DNA of 23,560 nucleotides from assembly GCA_019648995.1 (NCBI GenBank), contig BLXT01002457.1, forward strand, positions 349,186 to 372,745, in the 5' to 3' direction. Of the stretch, positions 9,581 through 19,592 are shown piece by piece. The number at the start of each line of letters is the position of its first letter. The stretch's first letter is position 1. The stretch is from Plakobranchus ocellatus (Eukaryota > Mollusca > Gastropoda > Plakobranchidae). Position numbers and translations under genes: made by a program. The notes below the pieces were generated by a model that was not told the DNA's origin, made no database searches, and worked only from the letters and a program-made list of their open reading frames with translations.

Positions 9581-10155
9581 AATGACTCATGTCATGCTAG
9601 GTTTCAATCGCATATCCAATGACTCCCATATGTATAACTATCTCAATGAATCCCACAATATGTGTACTGCTATCACAATGCCCCCCATCATACTAGGTTT
9701 GCCTTTTATAACCATCACCATGACTCCCATCATATGTGTATGACTAACCACAATGACCATCAACATATGTGTGTAAGTGAGAGCCCACACTGGAGGTGAC
9801 ATGAAAGGATTATGCTGCAGTTACTGTGCTATGATAATTTGCGTAACAAGACTGGCCTCGTGGTTCCAGCGGCAATGGTCAGTAGAATTAAGCTTGGTCA
9901 CATAATGGCACCATCCTTTACCTTATCTAACTGAGACGTCGATATATGACCAGGCTGCAATACACAAAAGGATAGCCCCAACGCCCTAGACTAGATGAAA
10001 GCCGCAGCCCACTTGGTGTGCTTTCACACCAAAGAAACTAGAGTGTTTCCAACCATATATAGATGAACACATAAACAACTGCCTCCAGTGTGCTCTCGGC
10101 CTAAATATCACAATGACTCCGATCACACATATATAATGTTATATATGTCACATTG
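9581..10155. repeat. Degenerate ~34-bp tandem array, interrupted
   Basis: Imperfect units open with AATGACTCCCATCATATGTGT or variants. Starts at 9581, 9618, 9645, 9677, 9719 and 9752 have spacings of 27-42. A further unit starts at 10112 after a non-repeat block at about 9779-10097. The array begins about 125 bp upstream of the DHRS7-like start codon. Short open frames across it are by-products of the repetition. Confidence 0.75.
9779..10097. mobile_element. Probable 319-bp inverted-repeat (MITE-like) insertion
   Basis: The left end GAGAGCCCACACTGGAGG (9779-9796) is the inverted counterpart of CCTCCAGTGTGCTCTC (10082-10097) with one gap. The block has higher G+C than its flanks and separates two parts of the AATGACTCC tandem array, as an insertion would. 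The interior has no coding frame. I could not identify a convincing target-site duplication, so the superfamily is open. Confidence 0.6.
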
Positions 10156-10204
10156 CTACTTACTTGTTCTAATTGTTGGGTATTTTATTTTCAGGTCTAG
10201 TTTC

Positions 10205-10293
10205 TTTCAAGTTAAATAAAGCCTAGTTCAGGCGAGAACCATTTCCAGTATTTTCTAGACTTCGACTCTTATTTCAATTTATTTAACTTGAAA
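10205..10293. repeat. Perfect 16-bp inverted repeat in the retroelement leader
   Basis: TTTCAAGTTAAATAAA (10205-10220) is the exact reverse complement of TTTATTTAACTTGAAA (10278-10293). The arms are separated by 57 bp and end one base before the Gag-like ATG at 10295. In a transcript this could form a stem. It could also mark the boundaries of something inserted or duplicated. Confidence 0.85.
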
Positions 10294-10432
10294 AATGGAA
10301 AGATTCCTCAAGCCTGAAAGATTCAGCGTTGACCCAAACTCTTTGAATGCATCAAAGCAGTGGAGCCACTGGTTTCGTACTTTCAACAACTTTGTATCCT
10401 CATTGCAGCAACACCAAACGCCTGACGCAGTC

Positions 10433-10511
10433 NNNNNNNNNNNNNNNNNNNNNNNNNNNNNNNNNNNNNNNNNNNNNNNNNNNNNNNNNNNNNNNNNNNN
10501 NNNNNNNNNNN
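10433..10511. other. Assembly gap of 79 N
   Basis: The bases are undetermined. The gap lies inside the retroelement relic, as expected where a repeat family confuses assembly, and its stated length may be an estimate. Confidence 1.
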
Positions 10512-12345
10512 AAAATGCCTACATCAAACCTAAGAATGAAATCTTTGCACGACATGTCTTGGCAACAACTAAGCAAGAGCCAGGGCAAAACCTTGTCGAG
10601 TTCTTACAAAAGCTTCGAGCCTTAGCTAAAGACTGTGATTTTAAACAGGTCACCGCTGAACAGAACAAAAAAGATTTTATTAGGGATGCTTTCATCTGTG
10701 GTCTCTCCTCTAATCACATCCGGCAGCGACTACTGGAAAACAATACTCTTGACCTCGTAACCGCTTTTGAGAAAGCTAGGTCCCTAGAAATGGCTGAAAA
10801 GCAGTCCCAGACATACCACCTACCGCCCACGTCTGTTCCATGTGGTGGTGCCACTTCATGCCCACAAACAGATTCAATGGAGCACAGTGGGGAAAGTAAT
10901 ATTCCAGTGACAGCGGCAGTAAGCGCAAAATGTTTCTTTTGTGGCTTCCAACGCCATCCTAGATTTAAGTGCCCAGCTAAGGAAGAGACGTGAAAAAACT
11001 GTGGAAAGAAGGGTCACTTTCAAAAGGTTTGCCAATCGAAAAGGAAACAAGCAGGATTTGCATCTGCTGCTGACATATCTCTCAATTCAACATTTAGTGC
11101 CGCCGCTCCCTCAAGCCTCAGCAAAGCTATTATCAGTCTAAATGTGTGCGGAAGGCCCATGAAAGCTCTTGTTGACACTGGGAGTTCTGAAAGTTTTATT
11201 TCGGAAGACAAAGTCAAGGACCTGAGTATTAAAACTTTTCCATCCCCAAAAAAAATCTCTAAGGCATCCACTAATCTTTCAAGCACAACAAAAGGGCATT
11301 GTTTTGTTGCTTTACATCATCGCGGACAAATCTACCGAAGCGTGAAACTGTCCATTCTGCAAGGTCTCTGTGCTGATTTAATCCTTGGTCATGATTTTCT
11401 AAGTCAACATGATGGGCTTCAAATGTCTTTCAAAGGCTCTAAACCAACGTTTTCTGTTTGTGGTCTCAGTACAGCAAAGGTAGAACCTGCTTCCTTATTC
11501 AATAACTTGCTACCAGAGTGTAAGCCCATTGCAACAACATCACGACGCTTTTCTCTGCCTGATAAGCAATTCATAGATGCTGAAATCCACAAACTTCTTT
11601 CTGAAGATGTCATAGAGCCTTCTAAATTTCCCTGGAGGGCCCAGGTTCTAGTCACCTCGGATGATAGACACAAGAAACGTATGTGTGTGGATTACAGCCA
11701 AACCATCAATCGCTTCACACAACTCGATGCTTATCCTCTTCCTAGGATAGACGAAATGATTGAAAAGATCTCAGAATATGAAATATTCATGACCCTCGAT
11801 CTAAAAAGCGCATACCATCAAATCCCTATCAAGGAAGAAGACAAACCTTACACGGCTTTTGAAGCAGGGGGAAATCTATACCAATTCAAACGCATTCCAT
11901 TTGGTGTCACAAATGGCGTAGCCTGTTTCCAACGCATCATTGACAGTATGATCCGCAATGAAAATATAAAGGACACTTTTGCATATCTTGACAATGTAAC
12001 AATCTGTGCAAAGAACCAACGGGAACATGATCATAATTTTGCTGTGTTCTTGAAGTCTGCCAAGGACTACAATATAACATTCAATGAAAGCAAGAGCATC
12101 ATCTCAGCCAAGGAGATCAAGTTATTAGGTTACCTTGTCTCCAAAGGTCACATTCAACCGGACCCAGACAGACTAAAACCTTTGCGAGACCTCAATGAGC
12201 CACACAATGCAAAATCCCAACAACGCGTAATTGGCATGTTTGCATATTACTCCTCATGGATCCCCAAATTCTCTGACAACGTCCACCCTCTGGTCAAGAA
12301 CAATATTTTCCCGTTACCTCAAGAAGTAAAGGAATCCATGGCAAG

Positions 12346-13740
12346 TTGCACTGAATTCAAAATACAACATCAGGATACATCACACTTTGAAATAATGTCA
12401 AACTTAATGATCTAATCAATATAGAAATCGATAATTCTTCATCAAACAGTTCTTCTTGTTCTTTCGCTCTCATCTAACAGAGGAGCACAGGCTGCCAACA
12501 AAAAAACGCACACCACTCTGTCATTGCAGGTCTCTCCTTTGTTTCCATGCTTTCTTCTTCTTAGCCTCACCTTCCTCCTCCACATTGTGTGGGAAGGGTT
12601 TCAGTTATCACTGACTTCTTCATAAGAAAAGCTAAATTTGATGTCTTAAAAATACAAAAGTCACGGCTGATATAGATCTGTCTCTATTAGTTTTCTAAAG
12701 ACCACAGCCATCATATAGTGTTTATTCAACAATAATCTCTATGATTCAATGAAGATAGCTCCAGTATAAGCCCAAAGAGCAAGTTAATTCACTGGCGACA
12801 TCATGGCACTCACATGCCATTTTTATAAATGGAATACTCGCAATTCTCTTTAGATAGGAATGTGTGTAATCCTGACAGCCTTCAATCCTTCACTTCAAAT
12901 AAGAGGGAACTTACAAGCATTGAAAACAAACTTTTTATCAATTCTGTTGTCATATGCCTCGGGCTTTTTATTCTGCCGCATATTTTTTTATCAAAAGTTT
13001 GGAATGGGTCATCATTTTTTTAAACAAATGGAAAGTAACTAAGATTTTTTTTAAATTGAATTATAGTCATGCTTTAAAAAAAATATGAACTACATTCCTC
13101 TTGATCTGGCTGATAAAGGTATGCAGATTGTTAGGACACTAGTTTTCTGAAGTATTTTGGGAATAATTTTACTCTAAGGCTGATAATCAGAAAGCCAGAA
13201 ATCTCATTTTCGGCAAGCACATAAAAATACATTGTGAGTATATCATTTTTTTTTTATATTTGCATGAAGTGAGAAAAATGGGTAAATATGCGCTCATGGA
13301 AATATACAAGTTAAAGGATCTTGAAGATACGCTAGTGGTTCTTGGAAATACCGAGAAGTCTAGCCGACAAAAGGTCTCAAAGACTAACACAGTATTGAAA
13401 AGTCTAGCCAGATAAGTTTTTCAGTGAATTTTCCATGTCATCAAAGTATCTATAAGAAGTCGTTATACGTTTTTTTACAATTAGATCTAGATCTAAATAT
13501 GGCCTAGATTAGCTTCAACTTTTCCCTTATGAAAGTGGTTACAATTATTCAGTAGCAGTACATCTATTCCCCTGTAATGCGATACGTAGGCCTGCGCTTC
13601 TTGTTCCCTCGCTGTTCTTGAGCTTTTATCACGAACATGTAGCAAAGTCCGACTGAAAGAGGCTGTCACTACATGTTATCTGAATCAGTTGAGGAGATTT
13701 TTTATTATCTTTCACTCGACTAGCCAATGTAAACAATGAT
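12346..13740. other. Unassigned intergenic or intronic sequence
   Basis: After the retroelement the sequence is AT-rich with no protein, RNA or transposon signature I can support. One (GATCTA)2 palindrome lies at 13482-13495. Several 60-70 codon open frames here are overlapping and unconserved in appearance. Confidence 0.7.
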
Positions 13741-13742
13741 AT

Positions 13743-13779
13743 CACGTGACTCTGTAAAGAAATACCGGTGTCACGTGAC
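13743..13779. promoter_or_regulatory. Pair of CACGTG E-boxes, one a full GTCACGTGAC palindrome
   Basis: CACGTG occurs at 13743-13748 and again at 13772-13777, 29 bp apart. Both sit in the context TCACGTGAC, and the second is the full GTCACGTGAC palindrome (13770-13779), which matches the preferred site of bHLH-zip factors such as USF and the MiT/TFE family (CLEAR element). Chance occurrence of one CACGTG is likely in this length; two extended copies so close together are less so. No adjacent gene start is established, so promoter identity is an inference. Confidence 0.4.
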
Positions 13780-13850
13780 CATCATGTTGACTTCAAACGC
13801 TCAGAGCTTCCTACAGCCAGAACAAAATGTACCAGGAATTAGATCTAAAG

Positions 13851-13874
13851 TCTAGATCTAGATCTAGATCTAGA
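13851..13874. repeat. (GATCTA)n palindromic tract
   Basis: Four TCTAGA-type steps make a 24-bp perfect palindrome built from the hexamer TCTAGA/GATCTA. Shorter tracts of the same hexamer are at 5531-5555, 6163-6174, 13482-13495 and 14056-14084. The tracts appear to be a genome-wide simple-sequence habit rather than a local element. Confidence 0.9.
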
Positions 13875-14055
13875 AATGATTGACGTCGTCTAAACCTAAG
13901 CTAGAAACGCATGAAGGTGAGCCATACAAGGTTTTAGAGCCTATCGTCTGAATTTGAGCCTAGATTTAGGTGAAACATTTCCATGGCATTCTTGACACTA
14001 AAAATTAGTTCTGAATTTATCGAATACAATACATTGTCTTTCACTTTTCAGTACT

Positions 14056-14084
14056 GGATCTAGACTAGATCTAGATCTAGATTT
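14056..14084. repeat. (GATCTA)n tract, interrupted
   Basis: GGATCTAGACTAGATCTAG runs on into further GATCTA units, about 190 bp from the longer tract at 13851-13874. Confidence 0.85.
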
Positions 14085-14141
14085 AGTCTGACAATGGGTA
14101 ACCCTTACCATCTGCGGTCCCAACGAAACCGAAAATGAAGT

Positions 14142-14327
14142 GAGTTTTGGTTGATCAGGTCCGATTTTGAGGTAAAATGTGATAGTGTTTCTTGAGATCT
14201 CTCGCGTTTTATTTCTAGACTTAAAGTCAGTGTGATCGGCAGACCTAAACAAAATTTGCAATAACTCATAGGGATCACAGAAAATATTGACGAAATTAAG
14301 GGAGTTTTACTTGATCAGGTCCGATTT
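14142..14327. repeat. 26-bp direct repeat, 160 bp apart
   Basis: GAGTTTT, two variable bases and TTGATCAGGTCCGATTT occur at 14142-14167 and 14302-14327, identical except for the two variable bases. The intervening sequence shows only weak similarity, so this is either two remnants of a 160-bp tandem unit or a short duplicated motif. TTGATCAG overlaps a palindromic TGATCA. Confidence 0.85.
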
Positions 14328-15598
14328 CAGTCTCGCTTTTCTTTAAAATCTTAGATTTGATTATGCCACACTTCATTATAATTTTATATAATATTATCAT
14401 ATATGTTGGAGTATGTGTGCGTGTGTTGTGTTCAGTGAGTCCACTAGTCCTACACAAGTCATAATAAAAAATTTTGTGTCACACACGCCTAGAAAAGCAT
14501 TCAAAAACGCATAAGGACACAAAAAAAAAAATTCCTCTCTTTCACTACTATAGTTTTATGTAGCAAGAAGCCTGAACCCAGAAATAAAAAGGGGACACTT
14601 TTGCTACTCTAAATTTTCTAACTAACTGCACTTTCATTTGGCTCATTGCTAATCAAAAGCCATTGATCCAGTTTTTGTCATACATGTATTAATATTTAAA
14701 TCTAGGCCTGTCTAGACTGAGCTTAGGTTTGAGCAGAGGGAACTGAGAAAGTAAAATAAATTTTGAGTAACATAGAAATCAACCAAATAAAAACCCCAAA
14801 AGCATAAAGTTTCGTGTGTTTGGTAGGCCTATCTAATCTAAACTAGCTTGAACTGTGGAATTTGATTCTGAAGCCAGAATTTGAAAAGAATAAGGCGGAA
14901 ATTTAAGGATATGAAGGCGAATTCGCCTGCCTCTAGGCATCAGTCTGTGATACCTACTTGAAGTGAACTTGTGTTGAAGAAGCTTGCAACATTAATTATC
15001 GGTCTAACTCAAGAGTAAACAAATACATACAGGTATTCAATTGAAGAGAGGTGAAAAATGAAACAGTTATCCGAGGGCCACATGAAAAATTATGTATCAA
15101 TGCTAGGTCACGTTCAATTTTTTTTAATTTGATGTTGCGTGAGAGAGAAAGGTGTGGACGCAATTATTAGCTGGGCTTTTTCGTGATACATACTGACCTC
15201 AACAAAACGATTTCACATTTTCAAGCTGTACAGTGTATTATCATTTCAAACTTTTTTTCAGGCCGTTAGGAATTGCGCTAACTAGCGAGTTTGTGAGACA
15301 GAGGTGATAGTGATCTTGATAGTATAGTGGAACACGTTTCAACCAAAATTCTAGGGAGTATAATTTCTATTTTGGTTTAAGTAGAGCGTATTAAATAAGC
15401 AAGATTAATAAAGGAGAGTAACCAGCTTCCGAAATATTAAGTTAAAACCAATGCCACCCATCGTCACATCGCAATGTGAATGGACACGCGTATCCACTAA
15501 TCTTTCTATCTTTTATATCCATCTCCCTATCTCCTTCTCTTTCCTTTTCATTTGAGAGGCTCTTGTGCCTGTTATCGATGTAGAATAATAGATCTTTC
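14328..15598. other. Unassigned sequence
   Basis: Mostly AT-rich with short A and T runs and several AGGCCT/TCTAG words. I see no coding exon with supportable homology, no RNA gene and no inverted-repeat element. Confidence 0.65.
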
Positions 15599-15693
15599 AC
15601 AATTTCATCATCGCGTAAGTAAGTTTTCCGGTCCTGAAGTCCTCTACTTTTACAATTTAATCATCGCTTAAGTTTTCCGGTACTGAAGTCCTC
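15599..15693. repeat. Tandem duplication of a 42-46 bp unit
   Basis: ACAATTTCATCATCGCG then TAAGTAAGTTTTCCGGTCCT (15599-15644) is repeated as ACAATTTAATCATCGCT then TAAGTTTTCCGGTACTG (15652-15693). The first copy has an extra TAAG. The duplication ends eight bases before an ATG at 15701. Confidence 0.85.
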
Positions 15694-15700
15694 AAGAGAG

Positions 15701-15889
15701 ATGGCTTTATTACCGGCTGTGATGCAACAGTGTTTGCTTAGCTTTGCCCTGTGCCGACGGGACCTAGACTGTGTCTGGCACAGTTTCGCTGAGTGGTTGA
15801 AGAGAAGGGATGGACGAGTGTGTGCATTAGACCTAGACCTATTGGGCCTGGTCGTCTGCCTTGTGAGGTACTGGTGTACATGTACTTAA
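15701..15889 (+). CDS. Possible orphan first exon or spurious ORF, 62 codons
   Basis: ATG at 15701 has purines at the key flanking positions (G at -3 and G at +4). The frame is richer in G+C than its surroundings and reads MALLPAVMQQCLLSFALCRR with a cysteine-rich hydrophobic start. A GAG|GTACTG string at about 15866 could serve as a splice donor. I recognise no family, and the length is within chance range. It could equally be the first exon of an unrecognised plus-strand gene or noncoding. Confidence 0.15.
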   Translation: MALLPAVMQQCLLSFALCRRDLDCVWHSFAEWLKRRDGRVCALDLDLLGLVVCLVRYWCTCT

Positions 15890-17215
15890 CACTAATAACA
15901 GTAGATGTATTGGGTTTGCATAAAGTAATGCGAGACAGAAAGGAAAAAGCAATGTGTGTGTAAAAAAAAAAAAGATTTGTTTTTCGGTCGGACAGTGACT
16001 GAGCTTTCCCGTTAGTTTTTATTTCGCTTTACTGATAGTAAGGCAGCCAACGCTTTCGGTTTACTGCATGTTTAATAAAGAAAGAATGAGAGGAAAAACA
16101 GGAGGCTCTTCAATTTCTTTTTGGTTTAGCGGTTTTTTAGTTCAGGTGTGGTTTTCTGTACAGTAAGCCTACTGATATATGTAGCTAGTCCATACCAAGG
16201 TAAACTCAGGTCAGGCGAGGGCATTGGTGGTGGGCCTCCTCGAAGACAAAGAAAAATAATTATACGAAATTATGATATGAATAATATGAAGGTGAAAATG
16301 CAACAGGAAGACAGTGTGAGATATGAAGACAAGAAGTTTCGTTATTGCTTGAGTTGTTGCAAGTGACCCCTGGAGAATATATATTTTAGACCTTTTTTTC
16401 TCCTATTCCTATACATCTTTACAAAATGTGGTTCTATGACTGACATATGCCTTAAATTTGGATAAGGCTCCATGGTCTCATTTGTTCATTACAGTGTTTC
16501 TGGTAACAAATTTTGTGTATGTCAACTGAGGTTACAACTAACCCCAAGTACCATACTGTGCATTAAAATATGGCGTGCAACGTTTCTCCCACGTGAGATT
16601 TAACATCGAAAGAAGACAATTTAATGAAAATCGTATACTTTTTAATTTACTTAACAAATGAATATACGATGATGAACATGACTGTTTTTTGTAACACTAA
16701 CAAATGACAGTTTTGACATATAGTCATGCGTTTAATAACGGTTTGTAATGTAAAGTCCTAAATAATGTTACATTCTGGTGGAAAGAGTGGTTAATAGTTT
16801 TCAAATGGTTTTAATTTATCAAAATGGGTTGGTTTTTTTTTTTTTTTATTTATTTTTGTCTCTACTTGTTGTCATCAGTTACAACTACAAGTAACACCAA
16901 GTGATTGTTGTCCTTTTATTTCTTTTCCTGATATTTTTATTAAAAAAAAACAAACTATCTTCTCTCTTTATACACATGGAACTACAACGACTATTCCCAA
17001 CATGAGGTTTTTGTGCTTTAGAAAAAAGATGAATTTCTTAAAAATACCCATTTGTTGGGCATCGTTTGACCTTATAGTATGTCACACAACACACACACAG
17101 TCATACAAAGACCTGGGAAAACACAAGGTTTTTATGCAATGCTATGCTATTTATTCAAAAACAGGATACGTGTATGTCTTGCCAAAAATCTTTTGAGAAA
17201 TTTCTCAAAGCTGTC
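15890..17215. other. Unassigned sequence with simple T runs
   Basis: It holds a short SINE-body remnant (16179-16210) and a long T run at about 16831-16848. Otherwise no gene or RNA is supportable. Confidence 0.65.
16179..16210 (-). mobile_element. SINE-body remnant
   Basis: These 32 bases align without gaps to the body of the SINE at 2137-2168 with 26 identities. Both contain AGTCCA and CAAGGT and end CTCAGG on the plus strand. The tRNA-like head is not present beside it, so it is a short 5'-lacking fragment or a shared tail module. Confidence 0.5.
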
Positions 17216-18150
17216 TCAAATTCTACAAAAGTCGAAAATGTAAGACCTTTCTCCATGATGAAAGCATGCAAAATGAGAGGGATTTAGAAACACACCGGAA
17301 GCGCCCAAACCGGATACCGATAAACCTACCTCCACAAAAAATGAGGCATGTGGTCTAAAAATAGAATGTCTAGTGACGTCATAGAAATGTCCGTGTCCGA
17401 ATAACCAAAAATGATAATGCGGACCTGTGTCCGAATACATTCGGTTCTTGAAATTCAAGACTGGATGCAAGAGAATGCATATATAAGTCAAAATCTGAAT
17501 TGGCATCCACCTTTTGTGACATATGGCAAAAAATTGAAACATAATTGGTTTTATTGAAATTGTCACCATCTATAACTTGATGTATGAACTTCTAGTATTA
17601 GGCAAAATCAGTGTCTTATTCCGTTTATGTGAAAAGTTAGAGCCATCATAAGTAGTAAAACTGTGCATGTTACTGGTAACACCATCACCCATTAACTAAA
17701 AGCACAATCTAGCAGAAACATGACATAAATCCACAAATACTCCACTGAAGACCAAGGGGTGATTTAGTATGATCATTTAAACACAGATTTATTTGCTGTA
17801 ACAGTTCTCAAGGTGGACAGAGAACAGTTATATCAATTGTGTACGTTATGTAACATCAAACAATTCAATACTGCTACATACATTTTAAAATTTACAAGAA
17901 AAACTTTAGCATTTTACAAAAAGAAATGTCCATGGCATTGTACATGTACTGTTTTCTCAAAGTGTACAGAATATATTTATATACCATAAAATTACAATGT
18001 TGGCAAACACAAAAACTCCCTGAAAGGAGTAGGTTATGTAACACCAAACTTCTGAAACAAGATTTATAACATAGTGCTTTTGAAAGCATCTGTAACATAA
18101 AACAAATAAGTGATTTTATTGAAATTGTCACCATCTACCACAGGGAAAAA
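17216..18150. repeat. Repeat-bearing block ahead of the 382-bp array
   Basis: A 23-bp exact repeat (TTTTATTGAAATTGTCACCA plus TCT) is found at 17549-17571 and 18114-18136. TTATGTAACA(T/C)CAAAC occurs near 17846 and 18034. A perfect CRE-type TGACGTCA lies at 17374-17381. Two minus-strand open frames start at the 23-bp repeat and both begin MVTISIK, but they diverge at once after it, so they are not a gene family. Confidence 0.6.
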
Positions 18151-18160
18151 ATATGACTCA

Positions 18161-19592
18161 CTGACTGGATCTTGTGGATCTTAATCTAGATCTTAGTGAA
18201 AGTTATGAATCACCAAGAAAACATTGTTTCGTAACGTAGGCATTTGAAATCTAACAATAAATCACCACTGGCACGTCGAATTAAGAAAAGACCAGCTAGT
18301 GGTATTGGTCTTTGTTCAATTTTGAAACAACAAGAAAGCACATATTATGGCACAACATAAAGAAAACCTTTGAGACAATTGCGCCTTCTTTCATTATGCA
18401 AATGCGAGCGTTTTTGTGCTATGTAACATACTCCTCTGATTTTCCCACAATTAGCTCTAGGTTAGATCAGAAAATAACTAACATCATACCTATCATTATT
18501 CAATTCAGAACTGTAAATTTAACTGGGAAATAATATGACTTGCTGACTGGATTTTGTAGATCTTAATCTAGATCTTAACGTAAGTTATGAATCACCAAGA
18601 AGACATTGTTTCGTAACGTACGCATTTGTAATCTAATAATACATCACCACTGGCGCGTCGAATTAAGAGAAGACCAGCTTGTGGTATTGGTCTTTTTGTT
18701 GAATATTTAAACAACAAGAAAGTACATGTTAGGGCACGTCACATTAAAAAAAAACAACTTTGGGTCAATTGCGCCTTCGTTCACTATGCAATTACAAGCG
18801 TTTTCGTGCTACGCAACATACTCCTACACTTTTAGTACAATTAGCCCTAGGTTAGATTGGAACACACCTAATGCCTTTGTTTTAATTAGATATTTAAAAA
18901 AAAGACTTTAATACCTGGACCTTAGCCACTCAAATTAAAGTAAAGCGTAAATGATGAATTGATCAAGTATATAGTTTTATAGTGTATGCGTTTAAAATCT
19001 GACAATAAATCACCACTGGCGAGTCAAAATTATAAATATCACCTAGTTGTATCGTTCTTTGTTCTATATTGAAACAACAAGAAAGTAAGTGTTACAGCAC
19101 ATCGTAAAAAGGACCTTTGAGACAATGGCCCCTATGTACATTATCCAAATACAAGCGTTTTCATGCTTCATAACATACTCCCATGCTTTTCCGACAATTA
19201 GCACTAAATTGGATCAGAACATACCTAACATCTTTTCTTTCATTAACCATTTAAGAATCATAAATTTAACGGGGAAAAAAATAAGACTCACAAACTGGAT
19301 TTTGTAGATCTTAATCTAGATCATAGCGCCAGTTATGAATCACCAAGAAAACATTGTACCATAACGTACCAATGTGAAATCTTAACAAAAAATCGCCATT
19401 TCCGCATTGGTTTTATATAGATTAGCTAGTTGTATTGTTCTTTGTTCAATATTGACACTACAAGAAAGCACATGGTGCCGCACATCATAAAGATAACCTC
19501 TGTGACAATCGCGCCTACGTACTTCAAACACACGAGTCTCCGTCAGTGGTAAAAAAAAGCTGACATACTCTAAGGGACCAATGTACAATTAG
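18161..19592. repeat. Four tandem copies of a ~382-bp satellite-like unit
   Basis: The units start near 18161, 18543, 18915 and 19291. The landmark ATCACCACTGGC is at 18261, 18643 and 19009, with a degenerate ATCGCCATT at 19392, giving periods of 382, 366 and 383. Units 1 and 2 share about 90 percent identity over their first 150 bp; unit 3 has lost similarity at its start and unit 4 is decayed towards its end. Each unit opens with CTGACTGGAT-like sequence then TCTTAATCTAGATC. Units 1-3 carry related short plus-strand open frames. It is probably a dispersed satellite or the interior of a nonautonomous element. Confidence 0.92.

Larger units (their letters stand above)
10200..12345 (+). mobile_element. 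Ty3/gypsy-like LTR retroelement fossil, incomplete
   Basis: This is a virus-like element relic. A Gag-like frame begins MERFLKPERFSVDPN at 10295, contains a HIRQRLLEN segment typical of gypsy Gag, and ends in a zinc-knuckle region. A Pol part follows, with an aspartic protease (ALVDTGSSESF near 11165; LILGHDFL near 11380) and a reverse transcriptase from about 11560 to 12345 (RMCVDYSQTINRF, LDLKSAYHQIPI, FAYLDN, LLGYLVSKGHI). Gag, protease and RT order and the RT style indicate the Metaviridae (Ty3/gypsy) rather than copia or BEL. No RNase H, integrase or paired LTR is visible. The copy is broken, with about two or three breaks, and an assembly gap lies inside it. Boundaries are approximate. 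The state suggests an inactive, fairly old insertion that keeps recognisable domains. It lies upstream of the DHRS7-like gene on the opposite strand. Confidence 0.9.

Noticed and set aside
9498-9743. 81-codon frame upstream of exon 1
   Set aside because: It translates the degenerate minisatellite and is on the strand opposite to the gene.
12829-13042. Two overlapping 60-64 codon frames
   Set aside because: Overlapping frames in AT-rich DNA with hydrophobic low-complexity translations; no evidence of a gene.
16148-16366. 72-codon plus-strand frame
   Set aside because: Its only recognisable part is the SINE-body remnant; nothing supports coding.
17216-17569. 117-codon minus-strand open frame beginning MVTISIK
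   Set aside because: It starts in a duplicated noncoding block, the second copy of that block opens an unrelated frame, and no family or splice context is visible.
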